DNA from: Trebonia sp963737285
GTDB lineage: Bacteria > Actinomycetota > Actinomycetes > Streptosporangiales > Streptosporangiaceae
Direction of reading: 5' to 3'
DNA: 64,000 bases
NCBI GenBank assembly: GCA_963737285.1
Contig: CAVTRT010000002.1
Coordinates: 2,108,001-2,172,000 of the forward strand
The position numbers were made by a program, and so were the translations under genes. The notes below the pieces were generated by a model, which saw only the letters and a list, made by a program, of their open reading frames with translations, was not told the origin of the DNA and ran no database searches. Shown here piece after piece: positions 1-9,302 of the stretch (position 1 is the first letter of the stretch; every line of letters begins with the position of its first letter).

Positions 1-2
1 AG

Positions 3-736
3 CTGGAGGCACTGGGCGACTTCGCAGGCCTGGTGTCCCTGGACATTCACCTGGGGCACCTGCACCTGCTCACCGGTGACCTGGAGGGGGCCGTCGAGCG
101 GTGCGAGCGGGGGCTGCGCGGCTGGGCGACAGCGGGGAGGCGTGGGCGCGCAGCTACCTGCTGGTGATCACCGGCATGGCCTACCTCTTCCAGGGCAACA
201 CCGCGGCAGGCGCGGCGGCGTCCGGCATGGCCCTGGAGCTGAAGTACGAACTCGGCGACAGCGTGGGCATCGCGTACTGCCTGGAGGCACTGGCCTTGCT
301 GGCAAGCCGGCAGCAGCGGCACCGACGGGCGGTGTGGCTGCTGGGGGCGGCGCACACGCTGTGGGAGCAGGTCGGCCGACGGCTCGGCGGCACCGCGATC
401 ATGGAGCGTTTCCATGCTGCCACCGTGGTCGCCGCCCGTACCGCACTCGGGGACGACCAGTACACCAGCCTCTGGCAACTCGCGGCGCGGCACTCGCTAG
501 GGGAGATACTCGCGCTGGCGGTCAGCGACGCCGACGCTCCTGTCACTGCCGCCGTGGCGGGCGATACGCTCACGAGACGGGAACGCGAGATCGCCATCTT
601 GGTGTCCGAAGGGCTAACCAACCGGGAGATAGCGGACCGCCTGGTCATCTCCAGGCGTACCGTCGACTCGCACCTGGAGCACATCCGGGCCAAGCTCGCC
701 GTCTCCAGCCGAACCGAGATCGGCGACCAGCTGTGA
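3..736 (+). pseudogene. LuxR-family transcriptional regulator, 5'-partial, frameshifted
   Basis: This is the C-terminal part of a large LuxR (LAL/MalT-like) activator that enters from outside the window. The first ~38 codons, read from base 3, give TPR-like helices (LEALGDFAGL, LTGDLEGAVERCERG). From about base 122 the continuation LGDSGEAWARSYLLV lies in another frame, so one base is missing near 120. The remainder is helical repeat followed by a LuxR helix-turn-helix with LTRREREIAILVSEGLTNRE and SRRTVDSHLEHI, ending DQL. The DNA-binding domain is intact. Without the missing base the product cannot be made as one chain. It is either a sequencing indel or a genuine pseudogene; the broken neighbour at 768 favours local decay. 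Its target genes cannot be told from here. Confidence 0.75.
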
Positions 737-767
737 TCTGCGGAGTCACCCGCGCCCGACCAGTAGC

Positions 768-1003
768 GTGCCCACTCGCGATATCGCGGAGGCCATCGGC
801 CGCGCCTTCGGCCTGCCCGTCGCATCGATCGCCCCGATGACGTCCAAGGTCACTTCGGGTGGATCGGCACCTTCTTTAGCATGGATCTCGCCGCGACGAG
901 CACCGCGACGCGGGAGCTTCTCGGCTGGGCACCCGTAGGCCCGACCCTCATCGAAGACCTGGACGCGGACGCGTATTCGGCGAGCACGCCGGGTGCTCAG
1001 TAA
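768..1003 (+). pseudogene. C-terminal remnant of an SDR-family NAD(P)-dependent epimerase/reductase
   Basis: Two adjoining frames reconstruct about 78 residues: PTRDIAEAIGRAFGLPV, then, after a one-base loss near 835, GHFGWIGTFFSMDLAATS and TRELLGWAPVGPTLIEDL, ending at TAA 1001-1003. This pattern (diAeaIgr, hFGwlg, lGW.P..pgLi.DL) is the C-terminal signature of atypical short-chain dehydrogenases that resemble NAD-dependent epimerases. The Rossmann fold and catalytic YxxxK half are absent; the fragment begins just after the LuxR stop codon. It is therefore a dead fragment, probably left by a deletion that removed the N-terminal two thirds. The assignment rests on motif memory and not on a search. 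Confidence 0.6.
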
Positions 1004-1398
1004 GGGGAACTCCGGGCATGACCGAATAAACCACCAGCAGCTTGTACGCGGGATCGTCCGGCCCCGGCTGCTTGCCAGGATTCCCAATTCACCTGGAGCA
1101 ACCGAGGCAGGTCCGCTTTCCCGGGAAGATCAAACCTGTGGTGGTTTTTGGTACGCAACTGCACTAGGGGGATGGGAGATACAATCACAGTGTCGCTGTC
1201 GGCGCCGACAGTTGAGGAGGTCAGGGTGGGAGCGTAGCTGTTACAGGCGGCCGGGCTTCCGGCCGCGCAAGCTGGAGGCCGCGTCCTGCCAGCGGCTATC
1301 GGGTCGTTCGGGTCGTTAATCGACGATGGCCGTTCAGGCACATCCAGCAATCATGATTTTCGCCCTGATGCAGTAATCTGCCCCTGAAAGGTGATCCC
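1004..1398. other. Intergenic region upstream of idi, with a GC hairpin
   Basis: I see no convincing gene. At 1247-1266 there is a perfect 8-bp inverted repeat, GCGGCCGG-GCTT-CCGGCCGC, without a T run. A 15-codon open frame (GTG near 1186, stop at 1233) precedes it, but nothing supports its translation. The idi Shine-Dalgarno (AAAGGTGAT) lies about 4-6 bases before the ATG at 1399. Confidence 0.4.
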
Positions 1399-1971
1399 AT
1401 GGAGTCAGTCGTGCTTCTCGATGAGGCGGGACGCGCGCTGGGCGCGCGCGACAAGGCAGCAGTGCACGGTGCGCATACACCTTTGCACCTGGCCTTCTCC
1501 TGCTATGTATTCAACACGTCGGGGCAATTCTTGCTGACAAGGCGCGCTGACACAAAACGAGTTTTCCCCGGAGTGTGGACGAACAGTTGCTGCGGACACC
1601 CTGAACCTGGCGAGGCCCTGCCGAACGCAACTCGGCGCCGGGTCCGGCAAGAACTCGGCATTACCTTGTCCCGGGTAATCCTGCTGCTCCCCCGGTTCAG
1701 GTACCGGGCGGAGATGAATGGTATTGCCGAAAACGAGCTCTGCCCCGTGTATGCCGGGTTCTCTGATGATGTCTTGATTCCTGATCCCGCTGAGGTCGCC
1801 GACATCAAGTGGACCGACTGGGCCGATTTCAGCGAACAGGTTCGTGCCGGCGAGCAGCAAGTTTCGCCATGGTGCGCGATGCAGGTGGCAGAGCTGGCCG
1901 CGCTAGGCCCCGAGCCACCGCACTGGCCTGCTGCCAGCCCCGAGGATCTCCCCCTGGCCGCCCGTCTGTGA
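1399..1971 (+). CDS. idi: Isopentenyl-diphosphate delta-isomerase, type I
   Basis: It interconverts isopentenyl and dimethylallyl diphosphate in cytosolic isoprenoid synthesis, using a divalent metal. The 190-residue Nudix-fold protein has the family hallmarks: TNSCCGHPEPGE, containing the catalytic Cys and metal-binding residues, followed by the Nudix-like helix region ATRRRVRQELGI, and ENELCPVYAG with the catalytic Glu. The length is typical of bacterial type I enzymes. The ATG at 1399 is preceded by AAAGGTGATCCC, a good ribosome-binding site. It stands alone between degraded genes, with no terpene or carotenoid gene beside it, so it may once have belonged to a terpenoid locus that has been lost. 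Function is confident; the pathway context is unknown. Confidence 0.93.
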   Translation: MESVVLLDEAGRALGARDKAAVHGAHTPLHLAFSCYVFNTSGQFLLTRRADTKRVFPGVWTNSCCGHPEPGEALPNATRRRVRQELGITLSRVILLLPRFRYRAEMNGIAENELCPVYAGFSDDVLIPDPAEVADIKWTDWADFSEQVRAGEQQVSPWCAMQVAELAALGPEPPHWPAASPEDLPLAARL

Positions 1972-2104
1972 CGGACGGCGCTTGCCACGACGCCGCCACG
2001 TGCCCGTCAACGCGCCGCACTCGTCCGCCGCGCAGGCGGCGTTAGGGGGAAATCGGGTTGCCGCGCGAGGCGACGTCCGGTAGGAACGCCGTATGCTACG
2101 CGGT

Positions 2105-2244
2105 GAGAAGGCCGGGCTGCGGCCGGCAGGGCCGGCTTCGTGCCCGAAGGCACGCTGCGCGGCTCAGCCTGGGTCGACGGCGCCTTTGCCGATGAAACGA
2201 TTCTTGGACTGCTCGCCACCGAATGGTCTCACCCGCGTCGCTGA
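2105..2244 (+). pseudogene. Short remnant of a GNAT-family N-acetyltransferase C-terminus
   Basis: Reading from GTG 2140 to TGA 2242 gives PEGTLRGSAWVDGAFADE and ILGLLATEW, which resembles the end of RimJ/RimL-type GNAT enzymes (EG.lR.aawvdG.f.Dev.lglL..EW). Just upstream in a different frame is EKAGL, the usual residues before that segment, so a frame change lies near 2125. Nothing upstream restores the acetyl-CoA-binding core, so this is a scrap of about 45 residues. Recognition is by motif only and uncertain. Confidence 0.4.
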
Positions 2245-2297
2245 GGGCCGAGATGCTTACCCGTCCGTCCAGCGCTGGCTTCTGCCACAGTGTGCCG

Positions 2298-3014
2298 TCA
2301 GGGGGACAAAGACAGCGCTGCCTTAATCAAGTCCGACGCGCGTTCCGCGATCATGACAGTCGCGGCGTTTGTGTTGGTCGACACGATCGTCGGCATCACC
2401 GACGCGTCAGCGATCCAGAGGCCCTCGAGCCCGTGCACCCGAAGGCGCGGGTCGACGACCGACTGGGTATCGACCCCCATCCGGCAGGTCCCGGCTGCGT
2501 GTCCATAGGACTGGACCGCGTCACGGACGAATGCGCGCACTGCCGGGTCGTCGGCCCCGCGCAGTGGGTGCGGACCCGCACGCCACGGCTTGAAGGCAGG
2601 CATACTGCTGATATCCAGCGCATGGCGTACCCCGGACACGAGCGCGCGCATGTCATCTGGCTCGGTCAGGTAACCAAAGTCGAGCCTCGGGGGTACCGTC
2701 GGGTCGGCGCTGCGCAGGGAAAGCACGCCGCGGCTAGCCGGACGCATGTGGCCGATCCCGAACGTGTAGCCATTTCCCGGAGCAGGCTGCCAGGAGTTGG
2801 CGAACGGGACGTGGATGAAGACGAGTTGCAAGTCGCAGAACTCCCGGTCAAGGTCAGCCGAGGCGGCGAGTTCCTGCGCGCGCGGGCGGTCGGCCGGGTC
2901 GGACGCGGACCGGGTCTGTGCCACGGGACTACGGCACCACTTGCAAGTGCGATCCGGCATGAGCTCAAGGGGAGCGCCGCAGCCCGGGCAGACAGGCACA
3001 GAGAATGTGGTCAT
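2298..3014 (-). CDS. Truncated GMC oxidoreductase C-terminal domain fused to a zinc-ribbon N-terminus
   Basis: Residues 1-30 carry two CxxC pairs (CPGCGAPL and CKWC), a zinc ribbon. From about residue 60 the rest is the substrate-binding C-terminal domain of a GMC (choline dehydrogenase/glucose oxidase) flavoenzyme: FGIGHMRPASRG, LRSADPTVPPR, SYGHAAGTCRMG with the catalytic-His region, and LRVHGLEGLWIADASVMP followed by IVSTNTNAATVMIAERA. Normal GMC enzymes have about 500 residues and an N-terminal GxGxxG FAD site; that half is missing. The chimera has 238 residues and an intact frame, but cannot bind FAD in the usual way. It is most likely the product of a deletion joining two genes. The sequence CATAAT stands 7 bases before the ATG, so it could be transcribed as a leaderless message. 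Catalysis by this product is unlikely. Confidence 0.7.
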   Translation of the reverse strand: MTTFSVPVCPGCGAPLELMPDRTCKWCRSPVAQTRSASDPADRPRAQELAASADLDREFCDLQLVFIHVPFANSWQPAPGNGYTFGIGHMRPASRGVLSLRSADPTVPPRLDFGYLTEPDDMRALVSGVRHALDISSMPAFKPWRAGPHPLRGADDPAVRAFVRDAVQSYGHAAGTCRMGVDTQSVVDPRLRVHGLEGLWIADASVMPTIVSTNTNAATVMIAERASDLIKAALSLSP

Positions 3015-3128
3015 TTTCGCATTATGAGGGCATTGTCGTCGCTAAAGCCAACGATCACGGCGCAGGGCTGCGGGCGGGGGACCGCAGTTGGCGTGCGCGG
3101 CCTTCGGCGCTGCCGCGACGTTGGCCGC

Positions 3129-4243
3129 CTACCCGGCAACCGGCTGGGTGGTCCAGCCCGACGGGGCCGGGCCGAGGAAATTCATCGAGCGCACCAGGTT
3201 GGCCAGGTTAAGCGCTTGTGCGTGGCCGCGCCAGTAGTAGTACATGTTCAGGTAGCCCCTGCCGTCGACGCGTGTTGTAGCGCAGATGAACTGATCAGCC
3301 CCTGGACCGGTGGAGTAGTAGTAATCCCACCGGATCCCGTCTGTGGTCAGCCAGGACTGCGGCGGCTGCAAGTCGCATACCCCGCCCTGCGGGTCATCGA
3401 CGATGGACAGCGCCGACGGATTGGCTGCCGGGCCGGCCGTCACCTGCCACACCAGCCGGCCGCCCGTTCGTCACCACGCTGTCGGTCCTCGTGACCTGCC
3501 ACCCCGAGGGCAGCCCGTGGGTGAGCTGGAAGGGCGTGTACAGCGGCTGCTGCTGGCCGAACCGCACCTTGCTCGCCATCTCCTCATCCAGGACTCGGCC
3601 CGCGGGTGCCTGGACGTTTCCGCTCCCGTACAGGTACGCCCAGGCACCGGGCGCGTACTCCCACATGATCCCGTTGCCGTCCCAGTAGGCGGGCTGCCCG
3701 TTCACTGCCGGCGCCTTCGGGTCGGTGGCGGCACCGGGGAACGATCCTCGGGTGCTCGCGTAGAGGTCGGCATCGGGATACCACCCTCGTGGGCTCGACC
3801 TTGAGGGTTTGCCCCCGCTTCAGGTTCACCACCGTGAAGGTCTGGGTCACGGCGATGCTGGCCTCCCCCTCGTTCCAGAAGCTAGGCAGCCAACCAAAGT
3901 TCGCCGAGAGATCCAGCGGGCTGAACTGCGTGGGCGCGTGGGCAGGGGCGCTCGGCTTTACCCGCGCGGCCGCCTTACCCTGCCCGGCCGTCCTGGTGCC
4001 CGCCGCGGGTCCAGTAGCGCTGGCAGGAGCATCGGCAGAGCGAAAGTGGGGAACGATCAGTGCTCCGCCGACCGCCACGGCGGCGACGGCGCCCGAGGCG
4101 ATCACGCGGGCGGTCCACTGCCGACGGCGGCCGGCCTTCCGGGCCGCGTCGATGCTGATCCGGGACGGCGGCTCGGGCACGCCCGCGACGTCGGCCAGCA
4201 GCGTACGAACAGTGTCCTCGTTTATCGAGTTCATGGGGTTCAT
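3129..4243 (-). pseudogene. Single-pass membrane protein encoded after the ECF sigma factor (anti-sigma-like position), two frameshifts
   Basis: Translation starts at ATG 4243, overlapping the sigma-factor stop as ATGA, which implies coupled expression. The product begins MNPMNSINEDTVRTLLADVA, has a basic stretch and one membrane segment (ARVIASGAVAAVAVGGALIV, about residues 45-65), and then an extracellular domain rich in Trp and Tyr. The frame breaks near 3782 (continuing as GWYPDADLYASTRGSFPG) and again near 3465 (continuing as WQVTAGPAANPSALSIVDD), ending GWTTQPVAG at 3129. Rejoined, it would have about 370 residues. Position and topology resemble proteins partnering SigE-family factors, but I see no zinc-binding anti-sigma motif. 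Whether the indels are real cannot be told. Confidence 0.6.
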
Positions 4244-4734
4244 GCCTCCATCACGGGGGCGAGCGCCAGGCGCAGCGCGGTCAGCCCCTTGGCGGTCTGG
4301 CTCTTCACGGTGCCGGGAGTCACGCCGAGGATCTCGGCCGCCTCCTCGACGGGACAATCGCAGTAGTAGCGCAGCACGACGGTGGCCCGCTGGCGCGGCG
4401 GCAGCGACCGCAGCGCGGCACGTACATCCAGCCGCGTTTCGGCGTCCTGTCCAGCGGCCGGACGCTCTTCATAGACACCAGGAAGGGTGACGCGACGCGC
4501 CCACGCAGACCGCCGCTCATCCAGGAACGCGTTGACCAAGATCCCCCGGACATAGGCATCCAGGCTGGCGGCCTTCCTCGCCCGGCCCCAGTGCGTATAC
4601 AGCCGGGTGATGGCCATCTGGGCCAAGTCGTCCGCACCCTGCCAGTCCTGGCAGAGCAGGTACGCCGTCCGCCGCAGCCAGCCCAGCCGGGCCTGCACGT
4701 ACTCGGTGTACTCGGCTTCTCGAGAAGCTCTCAT
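4240..4734 (-). CDS. ECF RNA polymerase sigma factor, SigE/SigE-like (sigma-70 family)
   Basis: A 164-residue two-domain ECF sigma factor that directs RNA polymerase to stress or signal-responsive promoters. Region 2 is seen as AYLLCQDWQGADDLAQMAIT with RLYTHW and AYVRGILVNAFLDERR; region 4 as LRSLPPRQRATVVLRYYCD, VEEAAEILGVTPGTVKSQ and KGLTALR. I start at the ATG at 4734 (MRASREAEY), because sequence upstream of it is not conserved-looking. The stop overlaps the start of the membrane protein at 4243, forming an operon of sigma factor plus putative regulator. The regulon is not evident; a self-promoter is likely but I could not define its -35/-10. Confidence 0.88.
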   Translation of the reverse strand: MRASREAEYTEYVQARLGWLRRTAYLLCQDWQGADDLAQMAITRLYTHWGRARKAASLDAYVRGILVNAFLDERRSAWARRVTLPGVYEERPAAGQDAETRLDVRAALRSLPPRQRATVVLRYYCDCPVEEAAEILGVTPGTVKSQTAKGLTALRLALAPVMEA

Positions 4735-4914
4735 GTCCGCTTGACGTTCCCCGCCAGACCCTAGGTTGCCCCGTTTTGGCACCAATCTTGCCCAGGCCTG
4801 TTTCTTAACTAAATCCGGCTTCTACAGGCGCGCGACGAGTACGCGAGCTTCCGCCTCAAGCCGCTGCCCAAGTGACTGTAAGGCCAGAGAAAGCAGAAAT
4901 TAAGTCGTCGATGT

Positions 4915-5172
4915 CACGATCAATCCCGGTGATGTATGCACCGGTAAAGAGTGACACGGGGGAAGACCGGCCAGCTGGGCTGTCCGGCGATCTGGACGGG
5001 GGAGAGCAGATGAGGTTGGTGGCGGGTCGCGTCGTTCCGGCCGGGTAGCTGGTCAGGTGCCGCCGGCGCCAGGCGTGAGGGCGGTGATGTTGAGTGCGAC
5101 AGCGGTGGCGCCCGTCGCCGGGACGCCGCCCTTCCCCGCAACCGTCAGGAACGCTGCGAGCTCGGACACGGG
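4915..5172 (-). pseudogene. Relic of an actinobacterial surface-protein beta-sandwich repeat
   Basis: On the minus strand, ELAAFLTVAGKGGVPATG with TAVALNITALTPGAGGT runs into a stop, and a second frame continues SYPAGTTRPATNL. This reproduces the repeat common in secreted actinobacterial proteins (vaG.gGVPatgv.AVvLNvT...YPaGt.rP..snl). At least one frameshift and no start are visible, so it is a fragment. Other bases between 4786 and 5178 show only a short open tail ending at a TGA near 4875, which I cannot assign. Identification is by pattern memory. Confidence 0.45.
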
Positions 5173-5178
5173 AGCGAA

Positions 5179-7056
5179 TCAGGCGACCTCCTCCATGGCC
5201 TGGGCGAACTGTGCCTGGTAGAGCCGTGCGTACGCGCCGTCTGCCGCCAGCAGACCCGCGTGGGTTCCCAGCTCGACGATGTGCCCGTTTTCCATCACCA
5301 AGATCACGTCAGCGTCGCGGATGGTGGACAGCCGGTGGGCGATCACGAAGCTGGTCCGGCCCTGCCGCAGGGACGCCATCGCGCGCTGGAGCAGTACCTC
5401 TGTCCTGGTGTCGACCGAGCTGGTCGCCTCGTCCAGGATGAGCACGGCAGGCCGGGCCAGGAAGGCGCGGGCGATCGTGATCAACTGCCGCTCCCCCGCG
5501 CTGACGTTCGCGGCCTCATCGTCAAGCACGGTGTCGTAGCCATCGGGCAGCGTCCGCACGAACCGGTCCACGTACGTCGCCTTCGCTGCCTCGACGACCT
5601 GCTCGTGGGTGGCGCCGAGCGAGCCGTAGGCAATGTTTTCCTCGATAGTGCCGCCGAACAGCCAGGCGTCCTGCAGCACCATGCCGGTCAGGCCGCGCAG
5701 TTCCTCGCGGCTCATCTGCGCGGTGTCGACGCCGTCGAGCAGGATCGTGCCCGAGTCGATCTCGTAGAACCGCATCAGCAGGTTGACCAGGGTCGTCTTC
5801 CCCGCGCCGGTCGGGCCGACGATGGCGACGGTCTGCCCGGGCTCCACGGTGAGCGAGACGTGCTCGATCAGTGGCCTGTCCGGCGCGTACCTGAACGACA
5901 CGTCATCGAACTCGACCCGGCCGCGGACGTCGGCGGGCCTGATCGGCTCGGCGGCGTCTTGCGCCTGCTCCGGAGCGTCAAGCAGCGCGAACACGCGCTC
6001 AGCGGATGCCACGCTCGACTGCAGGAGGTTCGCCATGCTGGCGACCTGGGTCAGCGGCTGGCTGAACTGCCGCGAGTACTGGATGAACGCCGTCACCGCG
6101 CCGAGGGTGAGCGAGCCGCCCGCGATCAGCAGGCCGCCGACGACGGCCACGAGCACGTAGTTCAGGTTCGACATGAACATCATCAGCGGCTGGATCGTGC
6201 CGGAGATGAACTGCGCCCGCGAGCTGGCTCGATAGAGCGCCTCGTTCTGCTCGGTGAAGGTCGCCATGGCCTCCTCACGCTGGCCGAACGCTGTCACCAG
6301 CGCGTGCCCGGTGTACATCTCCTCGATGTGGCCGTTCAGTTGCCCGGTGAACTTCCACTGGTTGATGAACTGCGGCTGCGCCCGCTGGGCGATCTTGCGC
6401 ATCGCCACCACGGAAGCTGGCACGGTGACCAGGGCGATCAGGGCCAGTTCCCAGGACACGACGAACATCAGCGCCAGCACGCCGACAATCGTCAGCAGCG
6501 AGGTCACCAGCTGGCTCAGCGTCTGCTGCACGGACTGCTGCAGGTTGTCGATGTCGTTGGTGACGCGACTGAGGATCTCGCCGCGAGACTGCCGGTCGAA
6601 GTAGCTCAACGGCAGCCGCGACAGCTTGGCCTGCACCTGCCCGCGCAGCCGGAACACCGCCCGCTGGACCATGGTCGCAGTCAGCCGACCCTGGAACAGT
6701 GCGCAGATCGAGCTGCCGACGTTGAGCGCGACCACGACGCCCACGATCTGCCCTACGTGGCCGAAGTCCACGCCGTGGTGCGACTCATAGCCGTCGAAGA
6801 CGAGGTTGATCGCCTCGCCAAGCAGCCGGGGCGCGAGCACAGACAGGGTCACGCTGCCGACCGCGAGGGTCAGCGCCACGATGGTGAGCAGGCGGTACGG
6901 GCTGAGCATGCGCAGCAGCCGCATGCCCGAGCCCTTGAAGTCCAGCGCTTTCTCAGTGGACATGCCGCTCATGAAGCGAGCGGGTCCGCGCATGGGGGCC
7001 GCCGGGCCCGGCCCGCGCTCGGGCGTCGCCCGTTCCTCGTTGACTCCCGCGCTCAC
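5179..7056 (-). CDS. ABC transporter half-molecule, permease fused to ATPase (ABCB/MsbA type), second of pair
   Basis: A 625-residue exporter half. After a basic tail comes a six-helix type-1 exporter membrane domain (for example LLTIVALTLAVGSVTLSVLA and LVTSLLTIVGVLALMFVVSW), then a nucleotide-binding domain with Walker A GPTGAGKTTLVN, Q-loop region GMVLQDAWLFGGTIEENI, signature NVSAGERQLITIARA, Walker B PAVLILDEATSSVD and H-loop FVIAHRLSTI. The signature is SAGE rather than the commoner SGGQ. The GTG start at 7056 overlaps the stop of the upstream ABC gene as GTGA, so the two are coupled and probably form a heterodimer. Substrate unknown; drug or lipid export is typical of the family. Confidence 0.9.
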   Translation of the reverse strand: MSAGVNEERATPERGPGPAAPMRGPARFMSGMSTEKALDFKGSGMRLLRMLSPYRLLTIVALTLAVGSVTLSVLAPRLLGEAINLVFDGYESHHGVDFGHVGQIVGVVVALNVGSSICALFQGRLTATMVQRAVFRLRGQVQAKLSRLPLSYFDRQSRGEILSRVTNDIDNLQQSVQQTLSQLVTSLLTIVGVLALMFVVSWELALIALVTVPASVVAMRKIAQRAQPQFINQWKFTGQLNGHIEEMYTGHALVTAFGQREEAMATFTEQNEALYRASSRAQFISGTIQPLMMFMSNLNYVLVAVVGGLLIAGGSLTLGAVTAFIQYSRQFSQPLTQVASMANLLQSSVASAERVFALLDAPEQAQDAAEPIRPADVRGRVEFDDVSFRYAPDRPLIEHVSLTVEPGQTVAIVGPTGAGKTTLVNLLMRFYEIDSGTILLDGVDTAQMSREELRGLTGMVLQDAWLFGGTIEENIAYGSLGATHEQVVEAAKATYVDRFVRTLPDGYDTVLDDEAANVSAGERQLITIARAFLARPAVLILDEATSSVDTRTEVLLQRAMASLRQGRTSFVIAHRLSTIRDADVILVMENGHIVELGTHAGLLAADGAYARLYQAQFAQAMEEVA

Positions 7057-8787
7057 GCTGCGGCCTCCTGCTCGGTTAGCTGGGAGAGCACGATCTCCCG
7101 GTAGGTTTCACTCGTCTCCATCAGCTCGGCATGGGTTCCGCGCGCCACGATCCGGCCAGCGTCCAGCACCAGGATCTGGTCGGCATGCCTGATGGTGGCG
7201 ACCCGCTGCGCAACGATGATCATGGTCGCGTCGGTTACCTGGGTCGCCAGGGCCGATCGCAGTCGCGCGTCGGTCGCGTAGTCGAGCGCGGAGAACGAGT
7301 CGTCGAACAAGTAGATCTGCGGCTTGTGCACCAGCGCGCGGGCGATCGCCAGGCGCTGCCGCTGACCGCCTGACACGTTCGTGCCGCCCTGCGCGATCGG
7401 CGAATCCAGCCCGTCTGGCATTCGCTGGACGAAGTCGCGGGCCTGAGCGATCTCCAGCGCGTGCCACAGGTCCTCGTCGGTAGCCTGCTGGTTGCCGTAC
7501 CGCAGGTTCGTCGCCACGGTTCCGGAGAACAGGTACGGCTTCTGCGGCACAAGCCCGACGGCCGCCGACAGCTGAGCGGGGTCGAGTTCCCGCACGTCGA
7601 CGCCGCCCACCAGCAGCGACCCCGCCGTGACGTCGATCAGCCTCGGTATGAGGTTGACGAGAGTGGTCTTGCCGCTGCCAGTGCCGCCGATTATCGCCAT
7701 GGTTCGCCCGGGCAGCGCGGTCAGGCTGATGTCGTGCAGCACCGGCTGCTCGGCACCGGGATAACGGAACTCGACGTTCCGCAGCTCAAGCCGGCCGGGC
7801 TGCGGCCGCGGGCAGCGGGCTGGCCGGCGCGGCGACGCCCGGTTCGGTGTCGATGACCTCCATGATCCGCTCCGCGCTGACCTCGGCCCGCGGCACGAGC
7901 ATGAACATGAACGTCGCCATCATCACCGCGGTCAGGATCTGGGCCAGATAGGTGATGAACGCGGTCAGCGACCCGATCTGCATCGTGCCGTTCGCGACCA
8001 GGTGCCCGCCGAACCACACCACGGCGGTGGTGGACAGGTTCAGCACGAGCAGCACCGACGGGAACATGAGCGCCATCAGCTTGCCGGCACCCAGCGAGAC
8101 GTCGAATAGCTGGGTGCTTGTGCCGGCGAACCTCTCCCGCTCCTGCGGGTCACGTACGAACGCGCGGATGACCCGGACGCCCGTAATCTGCTCGCGCAGC
8201 ACCCGGTTGATGTTGTCCAGCCGCTCCTGCATCTGCCGGAACAGCGGCCGCATCCGGGAGATGATCAGCGCCAGGATGATGGCGAGCAACGGCACCGCGA
8301 CAAGCAGCAGCGACGACAGCGGCACGTTCTGGTTCAGCGCCAAGATGATCCCGCCAACGCACATGATCGGCGCGGACAGCAGCAGGGTGAACGTCATGAT
8401 CGCCAGCATCTGGACCTGCTGGACGTCGTTGGTGGTCCTGGTAATCAGCGACGAGGTGCCGAGGTGGTTCACCTCCCGGTCGGAGAACATCAGCACCCGG
8501 CGGAAGACTCCTTGCCGGACATCGCGGCCGAGCGCCATCGCGACCTGCGCGCCGAAGTACACCGCGCCGACCGCGCACAGGATCTGCGCCAGGGTTATCG
8601 CGAGCATCACGCCGCCGGTCGTCAGGATGTAGTGCGTGTTGTGGAAGATCACGCCGTTGTCGATGATGTCTGCGTTCAGCGTCGGCAGGTACAGCGTGGC
8701 CAGCGTCTGCGCGAGCTGCAGCACCAGGAGGAGCGCGAGCGGCTTATGGTACGGGCGCAGGTAGATGCGCAACAGGCGGATCAGCAC
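7053..8787 (-). CDS. ABC transporter half-molecule, permease fused to ATPase, first of pair (frameshift)
   Basis: The GTG at 8787, behind the Shine-Dalgarno AAGGATGAG, starts IRLLRIYLRPYHKPLALLL. The membrane domain has six helices and the usual coupling-helix region. The ATPase domain has Walker A GGTGSGKTTLVNLIP, Q-loop VGLVPQKPYLFSGTVATNL, signature NVSGGQRQRLAIARA, a Walker B with KPQIYLFDDSFSALD (Asp in place of the catalytic Glu) and a Gln in place of the H-loop His (IIVAQRVATI). The frame is broken near 7795-7810, where PQPGRLELRNVEFRYPG resumes one frame over. The degenerate catalytic Glu/His with an intact partner matches heterodimeric exporters with one degenerate site. The indel looks like a sequence error because both halves are otherwise well preserved. 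Confidence 0.85.
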
Positions 8788-9231
8788 AGGACTCTCATCC
8801 TTTGTCGGGACGCTGGGCGGGCAGGATCTGCCCGGGTACGTCGCGGAGCACCGCGGACGCGGCCACCGCAAGGAACAGCGCCGGATCCGGGATAAGCCAC
8901 ACCACAAGCGAAGCCTGCAGGCAAACACAACCAGATAACAAGGATAAGCCCATATTCCGCCTGCCCCATCGCCACGCCTTCGCTGGAACCCGGGACCTGG
9001 CCGGTCAGCCCAAGCCGAACATCATGCTGCCTGCCTTGCGGACCACCGGCTACCGCCGGACGGGCAACGACCGGTCCCGGCGGTCACGGTGATGACCCCG
9101 CTGGAGCTTTTGGCGACCTTGTGCACGACAGCGATCAGGCCGTCTGGCACAAGCGTTCCCCGGCCGACCAGGAGCACCTGCCCGCCTTGGGCTCCTTGAC
9201 GCCGCGGGCTAGCGTGAAGGACTCACTCGAC

Positions 9232-9302
9232 GGAGCGAGCGGAACGAGCGGAACGAGCGGAACGAGCGGAACGAGCGGAACGAGCGGAACGAGCGGAACG
9301 AT
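9232..9302. repeat. Tandem repeat, 9-bp unit GGAACGAGC, about 7-8 copies
   Basis: Beginning with the variant GGAGCGAGC at 9232, the unit GGAACGAGC is repeated without interruption to about 9302, where it ends in GGAACGATAG. A 9-bp period would encode Gly-Thr-Ser repeats on one strand, but no gene frame around it looks real. The unit count is probably variable between strains. Confidence 0.9.

Noticed and set aside
1186..1233. 15-codon peptide upstream of idi
   Set aside because: It has only a weak possible ribosome-binding site, no homologue in the window and no sign of codon constraint.
5260..7104. A 614-codon open frame on the plus strand opposite the ABC gene
   Set aside because: It is a GC-driven antisense shadow, rich in Arg, His, Asp and Gln, without domains; the minus strand carries all ABC motifs.
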